From positions 1-64,000 of the forward strand of contig NZ_LIUQ01000020.1 of the NCBI RefSeq assembly GCF_001276715.1: a stretch of DNA of 64,000 nt. The letters run 5' to 3'. Position numbers and translations under genes: made by a program. This DNA is from Planktothricoides sp. SR001. GTDB lineage: Bacteria > Cyanobacteriota > Cyanobacteriia > Cyanobacteriales > Laspinemataceae. The notes below the pieces were generated by a model. It had not been told where the DNA came from and did no database searches. It saw nothing but the letters and a program-made list of their open reading frames with translations. Positions 18,777 through 26,964 of this stretch are shown here, one piece after another (within the stretch, counting starts at the first letter, position 1; each line of letters begins with the position of its first letter).

Positions 18777-19775
18777 ATGACTGAACTTAATCCTATAGAA
18801 AGCCAACTACAGGGGCTTAACCAAAATGCTACCGGGGCGATCGCCTCTGCGGAAAGCTTGGAGCAACTGGAACAACTGCGAGTCAACTACCTAGGCAAAA
18901 AAGGCGAACTCTCGCAAATTCTCCGGGCAATGGGTAAACTCGACCCAGGCGATCGGCCCCGCATTGGCGCTTTAGCCAACGAAGTCAAAGAAGCCCTGCA
19001 AACCCAACTGGACAACCGGCGACAAGCCCTGCAAACCGCCCAAATTCAAGCGCAACTAGCAGCGGAAGCCCTTGATGTCACCATGCCTGGGGTGTATCGT
19101 CCCCAAGGTCGGATCCATCCTTTGAATGGCGTCATTGACCGGGCTTTAGATATTTTTGTCGGACTAGGTTACACCGTCGCCACCGGCCCAGAAATGGAAA
19201 GTGACTACTACAACTTTGAAGCCCTGAACACCCCCCCAGACCACCCAGCGCGGGATATGCAGGACACTTTCTATCTCCCAGATGGCAACCTGCTAAGAAC
19301 CCATACCTCCTCGGTGCAAATTCGCTACATGGAACAACATCAACCCCCCTTGCGAATTGTCGCCCCCGGACGGGTTTATCGTCGGGATACAGTGGATGCT
19401 ACCCACTCCGCCGTATTTCATCAAATCGAAATTTTAGCGATCGACAAAGGCTTAACCTTTACAGACCTCAAAGGCACCTTAAAAGAATTCTTATATCAAA
19501 TCTTTGGCGAAGTCCAAATCCGGTTTCGTCCCAGTTATTTTCCCTTCACCGAACCTTCCGCAGAAGTTGACGTGCGGTGGAAAGGAAAATGGTTAGAGGT
19601 TTTAGGTTGCGGCACCGTGGATCCGAATGTGCTTAAAGCCGTGGGTTATGACCCAGAAGTTTACACCGGATTTGCTGCCGGGTTTGGGGTAGAACGCTTT
19701 GCGATGGTTCTCCACCAAATTGACGATATTCGGCGACTTTATAGTAGCGATTTGCGCTTTTTGCGGCAATTTTAA
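18777..19775 (+). CDS. pheS: Phenylalanyl-tRNA synthetase alpha subunit
   Basis: A 332-aa class II aminoacyl-tRNA synthetase catalytic subunit. The N-terminal coiled-coil (1-90) binds tRNA. Motif 2 is in [24 protein letters not shown] forms part of the active site, and motif 3 is [13 protein letters not shown] near the C-terminus. Length is normal for bacterial PheS. The beta subunit gene is not adjacent, as is common in cyanobacteria. Confidence 0.97.
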   Translation: MTELNPIESQLQGLNQNATGAIASAESLEQLEQLRVNYLGKKGELSQILRAMGKLDPGDRPRIGALANEVKEALQTQLDNRRQALQTAQIQAQLAAEALDVTMPGVYRPQGRIHPLNGVIDRALDIFVGLGYTVATGPEMESDYYNFEALNTPPDHPARDMQDTFYLPDGNLLRTHTSSVQIRYMEQHQPPLRIVAPGRVYRRDTVDATHSAVFHQIEILAIDKGLTFTDLKGTLKEFLYQIFGEVQIRFRPSYFPFTEPSAEVDVRWKGKWLEVLGCGTVDPNVLKAVGYDPEVYTGFAAGFGVERFAMVLHQIDDIRRLYSSDLRFLRQF

Positions 19776-19790
19776 GCTATTTGTAGCTAT

Positions 19791-19882
19791 TCGTAGGGTG
19801 TGAAAGCGCGAAGCGTAACGCACCAATACGCGATGATGCATAGAGCAAAATGTAGGGTGGGCAAAAATTTGCCCACCCTACG
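19791..19882. repeat. gtagggtg-type dispersed repeats
   Basis: A 'cgtagggtgtgaaagcgcga' module is followed by an inverted pair, gtagggtgggcaaa / tttgcccaccctac (about 19852-19881). The right end overlaps the last codons of the DUF433 gene. Confidence 0.75.
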
Positions 19883-20261
19883 ACTTGTTTAATACTGCTT
19901 GGTGTTTAGCTTTTTGTGCTTGAAGTTTTTCCCAAGCAATTTCCATTCCTGGTTTCGGTGGCTGGGCAGAAATTCTAGCCATCAGATCGCGATTTTGTGC
20001 TTCATAATATTGGCGCAATTCTTCGGTTTCTTTAACAACGAGTTGATATTCAGCATCCACCTCAGCGCGATGTTTTTCAATATAAGAAAGTGCGGCATTC
20101 ACTTGCTCATCTGTCAGATTGAGTATGGCACGAATAAACTTGGGTGGATATTCGGCTATGACATAATCCATCACATCATATAAAGTAATGCGAGTGCCAG
20201 AAATTGTCAAACCTCGCTCTGTTCTAATTATTGATGTTTGTTGATTTGATGACAGCACCAT
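19878..20261 (-). CDS. DUF433 domain protein (antitoxin-like)
   Basis: A 127-aa protein. Residues about 8-65 match the DUF433 pattern (RGLTISGTRITLYDVMDYVIAEYPPKFI...LTDEQVNAALSYI), followed by a charged helical tail. DUF433 proteins often act as antitoxins beside a DUF5615 PIN-like nuclease. No such gene lies next to it here; the downstream sequence is dispersed repeat. It is either solitary or a relic of a pair. The C-terminal residues are encoded at the edge of the repeat. Confidence 0.82.
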   Translation of the reverse strand: MVLSSNQQTSIIRTERGLTISGTRITLYDVMDYVIAEYPPKFIRAILNLTDEQVNAALSYIEKHRAEVDAEYQLVVKETEELRQYYEAQNRDLMARISAQPPKPGMEIAWEKLQAQKAKHQAVLNKS

Positions 20262-20324
20262 AACAATAACCTGGATAGTTCACTATATATTATAATCAAA
20301 TATCATAAAGAGCGATCGCCAGTA

Positions 20325-20577
20325 TTAGCAAAATGTAGGGTGGGCAAAATCTTGCCCACCCTACGACTATTCGCCAGATGTCATTCCCGCGTTAGCGAAG
20401 CATGCGCGTCAGCGCTATATGCGGGAATCCACAAACGTTTTTGTGAGCAAAATGTAGGGTGGGCAAAATATTGCCCACCCTACGGCTATTCGCCAGATGT
20501 CATTCCCGCGAAGGCGGGAATCCACAAACGTTTTTGTGAGCATTTTTGTGAGCAAAATATTGCCCACCCTACGGCTA
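20325..20577. repeat. Tandem duplication of a composite palindromic repeat
   Basis: Two units, starting near 20331 and 20452, each hold gtagggtgggcaaaat / ttgcccaccctacg, then gctattcgccagatgtcattcccgcg...gcgggaatccacaaacg and tttttgtgagca. The loop of the second palindrome is long in unit 1 (about 28 bp) and 3 bp in unit 2. A partial third unit follows. Confidence 0.85.
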
Positions 20578-20587
20578 TAAAAAACAA

Positions 20588-21166
20588 TCAATCCTCCTGA
20601 AAAGTGGGAATTTGGGCAAAGCGATCGACATCAACCTGCATATAAATTTTTTGCCCTTGACCATCCGGTTTGCTCTCAGTTTCTAACAAGCGACCATTGA
20701 GAATTTCACCCAATTCTTTAACAATGCCTAACCCATCATCTTCTGGTTTCAAAGTAATCAGTAAATCCTGACAATCGCCCCCCGCCGCCGCAGTCGTGCA
20801 AATCACAGGTTGACTATTAATCGTCCCAGTAGTGATCAGATTTAATGTATTACTGTTGTAGACTTTTTCCAGCCGAGAGGCCACTTCTGTACACCGCTTA
20901 TATCTCTGCCAACCGGCATTAGCAAAGCGATCGCTTTCCCAACGAATAATCGCTTTTTTGCTATCATTAATCAAAGCATAAGTCGTCGGCAAACTCTGCT
21001 GAGTTTCTGGATCTTTTCCCTCACTGCACATAAACCGAACATTCGGTTTAGCCGATATAGGATTTATGGCATTAAACGAGGCTTGATTATTCTGCACTTG
21101 CACCCCTTGACAGCCAGTTAACAATAATCCCAATGTCAACCCTGAAATAAAATGATTTCGGTTCAT
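20588..21166 (-). CDS. COP23 domain lipoprotein
   Basis: A 192-aa exported protein with a lipoprotein signal: the hydrophobic stretch 8-18 leads to LLTGC, with Cys19 as the lipidation site. The mature part matches the COP23 (circadian oscillating protein of 23 kDa) pattern, with PNVRFMCSEGKDP and Cys-containing RYKRC and VICTTAAAGGDC segments. It lies 98 bp downstream of the coiled-coil ATPase gene on the same strand, so they are probably co-transcribed. The molecular role of COP23 is unknown. Confidence 0.85.
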   Translation of the reverse strand: MNRNHFISGLTLGLLLTGCQGVQVQNNQASFNAINPISAKPNVRFMCSEGKDPETQQSLPTTYALINDSKKAIIRWESDRFANAGWQRYKRCTEVASRLEKVYNSNTLNLITTGTINSQPVICTTAAAGGDCQDLLITLKPEDDGLGIVKELGEILNGRLLETESKPDGQGQKIYMQVDVDRFAQIPTFQED

Positions 21167-21264
21167 AGACTTATCTTTTCTGAAAGACCTCGATTGTATT
21201 TATATTACCGGCTTTGGTGGGCAAATTTTGGGCATTTGCCCAACCTAATTATCAGCTTATCAGC

Positions 21265-23202
21265 TTATTGATAAGCCAGCCCCTTCCATTGAAATTGATA
21301 ACCTTGACGAGCGCGTTGAAATGCGGTTTCTAAATTTGGATCGCCGATCGCACCAATTATCCCCCCTAATCGATCCAAATTTTCTTGGATTGACTCATCT
21401 GAAATCACTAACCCCCGCAACTTTGGCAAAATCTTCTGACCAAACTGATCCGCTAATGCCCATTTAAACGCATCTGATTTAACATCCGTCATTCCGGGAT
21501 AGTTGACCACATAATAAATAATCGACTGATACACCCGATGAGCAAAAGGATGCCCCATCTCTGCCATAACGTGATTGGTTTTATTCAGCCAAATTTCTAA
21601 CTGCTTAACCAATGGGGAATTTTCCTCTGGTTTTTGCAGCCACCGAGTAAATTGCTCATAAGTCAAATATCCCGATAATCTAGAATCATTAATATTTTTT
21701 TGCGGATTAATTAAGGCTAACTTCGGGGGTTGCCCAAAGGTAATCACATTGGCACGGTCTAACACTTTGTCGGATAAAGTTTGGGTGGTTTCATCTTCGT
21801 TCATGGTTCCCACAAACAAAAATTGTTTAGGAATCTTTAAATCACCCGATCGCAGTTTTCCAAAGCAGTTACCTAAGTCAATTTCTAACTCCGCTGGATG
21901 ATGACGGCGAGTTTCCAGCTTAGATAAAAACTCACTAAAATAATATTCAACTCTAGCCAAATTCATCTCATCGAGCAACACCAAGACAATTTTATCCTGT
22001 AACTCAGGGGATCGATTATATTGATAAATTCCCTGAATTAATGGCGTGGGTTTAAATTGATTTTCCATATAGTTGTAAAAGCCCAGCAAGTCTTGGGGAG
22101 AGTCCCAACGGGGCTGTACTGCTAATAGGAGAAATTGCGCCCCAATATATTTAGCATAGAGTTGGGGTAATTCACTTTTACCCGTGCCACTGATACCGGA
22201 TAAAACAACTAAGGCGGAAATTCCCTGCACTTTTAATGAAGTATGAAAAGCCCGCACCAGTCTTTCGGGAAAGTAAAAACCTTGGGCTTGAATATCTTGG
22301 ATAAAATTATGTAAAAATTTTTCTTCAGAGATAATTTTTGGTAAATCAACGGGCAACTTTGAATTATTTTCTGCCCACAAAGGATGTTTCAGGGATTCCA
22401 GAGGGTCGTTTTCCGGTTCAACTTTATTCAGTTTAGCTTGATATACGATCGCCTGTTGCCGTAAGCGATCGCCCTTATTTCTTAAATTCTCATTCTCAGT
22501 TTCTTGCTGTTTTTTACGCGCTTCTAACTGCTGAATTTGGGTGGTGACTCGCTCGAATTCTACCCGCTGGTCTAAGATTTTTGCTTCGAGTTCACGGAGC
22601 AATACTTTCTGGTATTCCATTGCGGCTAATTTATCTTCAAGTCCCTGAATTTCTCCCTGTAATTGAGCTTTTTGTAATTGTAACTCAGCAATTTTGGCCT
22701 GCAATTGTTCCAACTTGTCTAAATCGGGATAATTTTTTGCTAAGGTAGCAACCCGCTGTTCAATTGCTTGTTTTTGGGCTGTGATAACTGCGATCGCCTG
22801 TTTCATATCTTGGCTTCTTTGATTCAGTTCTGCCAACTGCCCTTTAGCCCGACCTAAACTTGCTTGTTTTATTTCTAATTCCTTAATCTTTTCTTTGATT
22901 AATAAGTTAATTTTTTCAGTTTTTCCAGATAATTTATGATATTCTGCTTGTAAATTGGGCAATTCTGCCCTTAGCTGTTCTGCTTTATTATTATCAGTAA
23001 TTTGCTGTTCTAATAAAGCCAGTCGCGTCATTTGTCTGCCATTGATAATGGCGGCAGATGCCACACTTGTCGCCGAAGTTGCCAAGGCGATCGCCCCTGA
23101 TTTAAGCATATTCTGCCCTAACAGTAAAGCAATCACAATTGTCACCGCAAAAGTGGGACACCCTGCCAGTAGCCAATCAATGGTGCGATTTTGTGAGTTC
23201 AT
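21265..23202 (-). CDS. Membrane-anchored coiled-coil McrB-like AAA+ ATPase
   Basis: A 645-aa protein: hydrophobic N-terminus (10-55, one or two helices), coiled-coil (about 60-260), and AAA+ domain of the McrB/MoxR-like clade (300-600). Walker A is GISGTGKS (336-343), Walker B ends in Asp411-Glu412 (LLDEMN), the GTMNED segment is at 465-470, and a likely Arg finger is Arg483. No nuclease (McrC) domain is fused and none is nearby. McrB relatives with coiled-coils occur in defence and in membrane-linked complexes; which applies here is open. It is followed by the COP23 lipoprotein gene. All ATPase residues are intact, so it should be active. Confidence 0.85.
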   Translation of the reverse strand: MNSQNRTIDWLLAGCPTFAVTIVIALLLGQNMLKSGAIALATSATSVASAAIINGRQMTRLALLEQQITDNNKAEQLRAELPNLQAEYHKLSGKTEKINLLIKEKIKELEIKQASLGRAKGQLAELNQRSQDMKQAIAVITAQKQAIEQRVATLAKNYPDLDKLEQLQAKIAELQLQKAQLQGEIQGLEDKLAAMEYQKVLLRELEAKILDQRVEFERVTTQIQQLEARKKQQETENENLRNKGDRLRQQAIVYQAKLNKVEPENDPLESLKHPLWAENNSKLPVDLPKIISEEKFLHNFIQDIQAQGFYFPERLVRAFHTSLKVQGISALVVLSGISGTGKSELPQLYAKYIGAQFLLLAVQPRWDSPQDLLGFYNYMENQFKPTPLIQGIYQYNRSPELQDKIVLVLLDEMNLARVEYYFSEFLSKLETRRHHPAELEIDLGNCFGKLRSGDLKIPKQFLFVGTMNEDETTQTLSDKVLDRANVITFGQPPKLALINPQKNINDSRLSGYLTYEQFTRWLQKPEENSPLVKQLEIWLNKTNHVMAEMGHPFAHRVYQSIIYYVVNYPGMTDVKSDAFKWALADQFGQKILPKLRGLVISDESIQENLDRLGGIIGAIGDPNLETAFQRARQGYQFQWKGLAYQ

Positions 23203-23317
23203 ATTTTTCTGAGAAACAAAGCTAACACAATTATGTTATAATACTGCATTATTTTACTTTTGCTCCTAATTCCCTCTATCCTCTTTCCTCTATCCTCTTT
23301 CCTCTTTCCTCACCAAT

Positions 23318-23695
23318 ATGCAAATCACTCAATGTCTTCATACCGCGATTTTAGTCACTGACTTAGAAAAATCAGCCCAATTTTATGGAGAAATTCTCGG
23401 ACTAGAAAAAGTGGCGCGATCGCTCAAATTTCCGGGCATCTGGTATCAAATTGGCGACTATCAAATTCACCTCATGGTTGATTCCCAAGCCCACCAAGGA
23501 ACCATCCATAACTCCCAAGAAACAAAAACACAGTGGGGACGCAACCGCCATATTGCCTTTGCTGTCACCGATATTCAAGCCGCGAAAACCCAACTAGAAG
23601 CCCATCACTATCCCGTCCAAATGAGTTCATCCGGTCGCCCCGCATTATTTGTCCAAGACCCCGATGGCAATGTGATTGAATTAAGTCAGCTTTAG
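23318..23695 (+). CDS. VOC (glyoxalase/dioxygenase superfamily) protein
   Basis: A 125-aa two-motif VOC fold: CLHTAILVTDLEKSAQFYGEILGL at the start (His8 as likely metal ligand) and PDGNVIELSQL at the end (Glu122). The substrate cannot be deduced. The family includes glyoxalase I, bleomycin-resistance and extradiol dioxygenase proteins. It is a single gene; a repeat block begins immediately after its stop. Confidence 0.9.
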   Translation: MQITQCLHTAILVTDLEKSAQFYGEILGLEKVARSLKFPGIWYQIGDYQIHLMVDSQAHQGTIHNSQETKTQWGRNRHIAFAVTDIQAAKTQLEAHHYPVQMSSSGRPALFVQDPDGNVIELSQL

Positions 23696-23720
23696 TTGGT
23701 TGGTGGTTGGTGGTTGTTTG

Positions 23721-23957
23721 GGGCCGCCATCGGCCGCCATCGGCCGCCATCGGCCGCCATCGGGGGAGAAGTGAAAAGTGGTAGGGGCGAATGGCCATTC
23801 GCCCGTACAAGTGAAAAGTTATGCATAAATATCACTATTCACTATTCACTATTCACTATTCACTATTCACTATTCACTCTTCCCTACACCGATGGCGGCC
23901 CTACACCCTCTTTCCTCTTCCCCCTACACCGATGGCGGCCCTACACCGATGGCGGCC
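23721..23957. repeat. Mosaic of tandem repeats and palindromes
   Basis: In order: four 10-bp units of cggccgccat (23721-23762); the palindrome GGGCGAATGGCCATTCGCCC (about 23785-23804); a 7-bp array of actattc (23833-23878); and three copies of caccgatggcggcccta (about 23888-23960). It fills the gap between two convergent genes. Confidence 0.9.
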
Positions 23958-26192
23958 CTACCCCCCAGATTTGATGTTTTCCCAAGCTTTAATTGGGCAT
24001 TCTGTTTGCATCAGATCGTGATTTAAAGGCAGCCAAAACGTAAAACAACTACCCCGACCCACTTCTGATTCTAAAGTGATATCGCCCCCGTGCATTTGGG
24101 CCAGCTTTTGGGATAAAGCCAATCCCAGACCCGTCCCTTCATATTTCCGAGAAAGTCCTTGATCTAGTTGGTGAAATGGCTCAAATATTAAAGCTTGTTC
24201 CGCTTCAGGAATGCCAATTCCGGTATCAATTACGGAAAAACAAATCTTATCTTCATTTTGCCAAACTTTCAGGGTGACTGACCCAGCATGGGTAAATTTA
24301 ATGGCATTAGATAACAGATTAAACAGAATTTGCTTAATCCTCCGACTGTCTCCCACACAAAACCTAGCATCAGGCGCAATTTCTTTGCGTAATTCTAAGC
24401 CTTCATTTTTGACTCGTTCTTGTATTAAGGATAAACAAGCCCCACAAATTTCTTCCACTAGCAGTGCTTGCGGATGTAAATTTTCTTCCTTGGCTTCGAG
24501 CTTAGAAATATCCAGTAAATCATTAATTAAATTTAATAATTGTTCTCCACATTCCGTGATGCTAGAAATATACTGTTTTTGTTTTTCATTCAGAGGGCCA
24601 AAAAACTCTTGAATGAGAACATTAGAAAATCCCAAAATACCCGTGAGTGGGGTGCGGAGTTCGTGACTCATATTGTTGAGAAATTCAGTTTTTGTTCGAT
24701 TGGCAGCCTCTGAAAGAATTTTCTCTTGTTCCAGTTCTAGGGTACGTTTTTTAACCAGTTGTTCTAAGCGTTCGTAGCTTTGGGCATTGTACAGGGCGAT
24801 CGCGGTTTGATCGGCAATCCGTTCTAATAGATGAATTTCATCGGGTTCAAAAAATCGATTTTTCGTGGTGCTATGGATGGAAATCGCCCCAAAAAATTCC
24901 TCCCGAATATAAATTGGTACTCGCAAGAGTGACACAATATTTCCTCGATCAAGTTGCTGCTCCCAACTCGACCCATAGCCCACTCGTTCTTGATTCAAAT
25001 CCGCCAAAAAATAGCCAGATTGTGACGCAAAATACCCCAGGGGTTCTTTCCATTCTGATAAAGGCGCATGGAAACCCAATAAAGACGAAACGTTTTCGCT
25101 CGATCGCCATTCATGCACCACTTGCACTCGTTGATTTTTCATCGAAAAAATTACCACGCGATTGCCTTGAAAATATTCTCCGGTTTGTCTGACAATTTGG
25201 GATAAAATATAATTGGGATCTAGCTGAGAGTTAATTTCTCGAATGATTTCATTCAAAAGTTGCTCTTGCTGGGCTTGTTGTTGAATTTTTTCAAAGAGTT
25301 TCGCCTGCTGAATCGCGATCGCACATTGGTTAGAAATCGTACTCATCAAAATCAGATCGTCTCCAGTCCATTCGCGGTGGCGATCGCATTGATGTAAACA
25401 AATATTTCCCCAATAAACTTCTTGATTCAACAACGGAGCAATCAAAAAACCTCGAATCCCGTCTTCGTTGGCTTTCGAGAGAATATTGGGGGGTAAATCA
25501 GCTTGATCGATATTGCTAACAAAGACAGGATTTCCTCGGCTCAGAGTTGTATGGTAATATTCAAGCAAATAGCAATGTTTACCAATCACTTGCTCTCGGT
25601 CTGGTGTAGCGTGACTGGCATAACGGACTTGGGGTTTATGTTGCGGATCCAACAAAAATACCAGACAGCGGCTCACATTCAATGCTTGATGTAATAAATC
25701 CACCGTAGTTTGCAGCACTTCTTCCAGGACTAAAGTGCCGCGCATTTCATAGACAATTTGGTTAATAATCGCTTCTCTTTTAGCAGAATAACGCATATGC
25801 TCCAGGGCAATTTTATCCTGTCGTCGCAAAGCAAACTCCACTAGAGATCGCTGCAAAACTTCTGGTAATTTTTCTATCTGCTGGCGATTGATATAATCAG
25901 AAAATCCTGATTTTATACAATGGGCAACAGTGCTTTCTCCGATAGAACCAGCGATCAAAATCATCGGAATCACTTGATTCAGTTCTTCTTGCCATTTACA
26001 GATATCTAACCCGGTAAAATTTGACATTTGATAAGCCGATAACACCGCGTCGTACTGAACCGTCGCTAAAAGAATCCGACAAGTTTCTGGGTTATTAGCA
26101 AAATCATAAGTAAAATCTTTTTGGGCATTTCTTAAAACATCAACAATTAACTGTATATCTGACATCTCCGGCTGCACAATCAATAAGTGCAT
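23958..26192 (-). CDS. Pseudo-receiver/GAF/GAF histidine kinase
   Basis: A 744-aa kinase from the chosen start at 26192 (MHLLIVQPEM); the upstream ATG at 26222 adds ten residues outside the receiver fold. Domain order is receiver-like (about 1-120), two GAF domains (about 145-295 and 320-470), a short coiled-coil, HisKA with the H box SHELRTPLTG, and an ATPase domain with NLLSNAIKF, DTGIGIP and GTGLGLALS. The receiver lacks both the acidic pair (IVQPEM in place of IVDDE) and the phospho-acceptor Asp (VLSAYQM in place of VLSDY). It cannot be phosphorylated in the usual way and probably acts as a docking or sensing domain. No cognate regulator is adjacent. Confidence 0.88.
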   Translation of the reverse strand: MHLLIVQPEMSDIQLIVDVLRNAQKDFTYDFANNPETCRILLATVQYDAVLSAYQMSNFTGLDICKWQEELNQVIPMILIAGSIGESTVAHCIKSGFSDYINRQQIEKLPEVLQRSLVEFALRRQDKIALEHMRYSAKREAIINQIVYEMRGTLVLEEVLQTTVDLLHQALNVSRCLVFLLDPQHKPQVRYASHATPDREQVIGKHCYLLEYYHTTLSRGNPVFVSNIDQADLPPNILSKANEDGIRGFLIAPLLNQEVYWGNICLHQCDRHREWTGDDLILMSTISNQCAIAIQQAKLFEKIQQQAQQEQLLNEIIREINSQLDPNYILSQIVRQTGEYFQGNRVVIFSMKNQRVQVVHEWRSSENVSSLLGFHAPLSEWKEPLGYFASQSGYFLADLNQERVGYGSSWEQQLDRGNIVSLLRVPIYIREEFFGAISIHSTTKNRFFEPDEIHLLERIADQTAIALYNAQSYERLEQLVKKRTLELEQEKILSEAANRTKTEFLNNMSHELRTPLTGILGFSNVLIQEFFGPLNEKQKQYISSITECGEQLLNLINDLLDISKLEAKEENLHPQALLVEEICGACLSLIQERVKNEGLELRKEIAPDARFCVGDSRRIKQILFNLLSNAIKFTHAGSVTLKVWQNEDKICFSVIDTGIGIPEAEQALIFEPFHQLDQGLSRKYEGTGLGLALSQKLAQMHGGDITLESEVGRGSCFTFWLPLNHDLMQTECPIKAWENIKSGG

Positions 26193-26222
26193 CGTTGATA
26201 GATGAGAAGAATGGTAAAGCAT

Positions 26223-26919
26223 CGCTTAGGTACTTTTGATAAATTAAATCCCCAAATTGCATCAATTTAACTTAATTCATTGGCGGCGATCGGTAATTTT
26301 TTTAAATCCCCCTGGGGATTTGGGCGTAACCCAGGGACTCTTAAACCATATTCACCGAGATTTAAGCTGATTTTTCTGGACTGTTTAGTGGCATGGCTTC
26401 ATATCTGGAAGCTTGCAACTAGCTGATGGACTGAATTGATCTTTTGTTTCCCGACCATGATTTGATTTATTTTAACAAATCTTATCCTTGGTAAAAATTA
26501 GATTTTTCCCGATCGGGTATGATCAGAAATCAGCATTTACTTGATGTTTACTCGATTCCTTGTGGGGATAGACACCGAGTCATCGCCAAACTTATTAGGG
26601 TCACGTCCGAACGCTTCGCCCTGAGCTAATTTTAACCGGATTTTACAATGTTGGCAATCTGTAAACATCGAGGATTCGTCTTGTACCGAACAACAACGTA
26701 ATATAATTCTTAGATTATTGACTGTTGACTGTTGGCTGTTCACTGTTGGTTGTGGGCTGTGGGTTGTTAGTTGTTGGTTGTTGGTTGTCCTTAGTCCTTA
26801 GTCCTTAGTCCTTAGTCCAAGAACAAACAACAAATAACAAATAACAAACAACAAATAGCAAATAACAAATAACAAGCAACAAATAACAAATAACAATCGT
26901 ATTTGTCCGTGGAATCCCG
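26223..26919. repeat. Intergenic region ending in 7-bp repeat arrays
   Basis: The left 480 bp hold no supported gene (a 68-codon minus frame at 26537-26743 is dubious). From about 26718 to 26900 there are successive arrays with 7-bp periodicity: ttgttgg variants, ccttagt (four copies near 26787-26818) and aacaaat (many copies 26824-26896). Confidence 0.8.
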
Positions 26920-26964
26920 TTGATCTTTTCTATATTCGACAAAATTCGACAAAGCAGAAAATCA

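Noticed and set aside
26537-26743. 68-codon minus frame with a CQHC motif
   Set aside because: Start lies in repeat sequence; single weak motif; no support.
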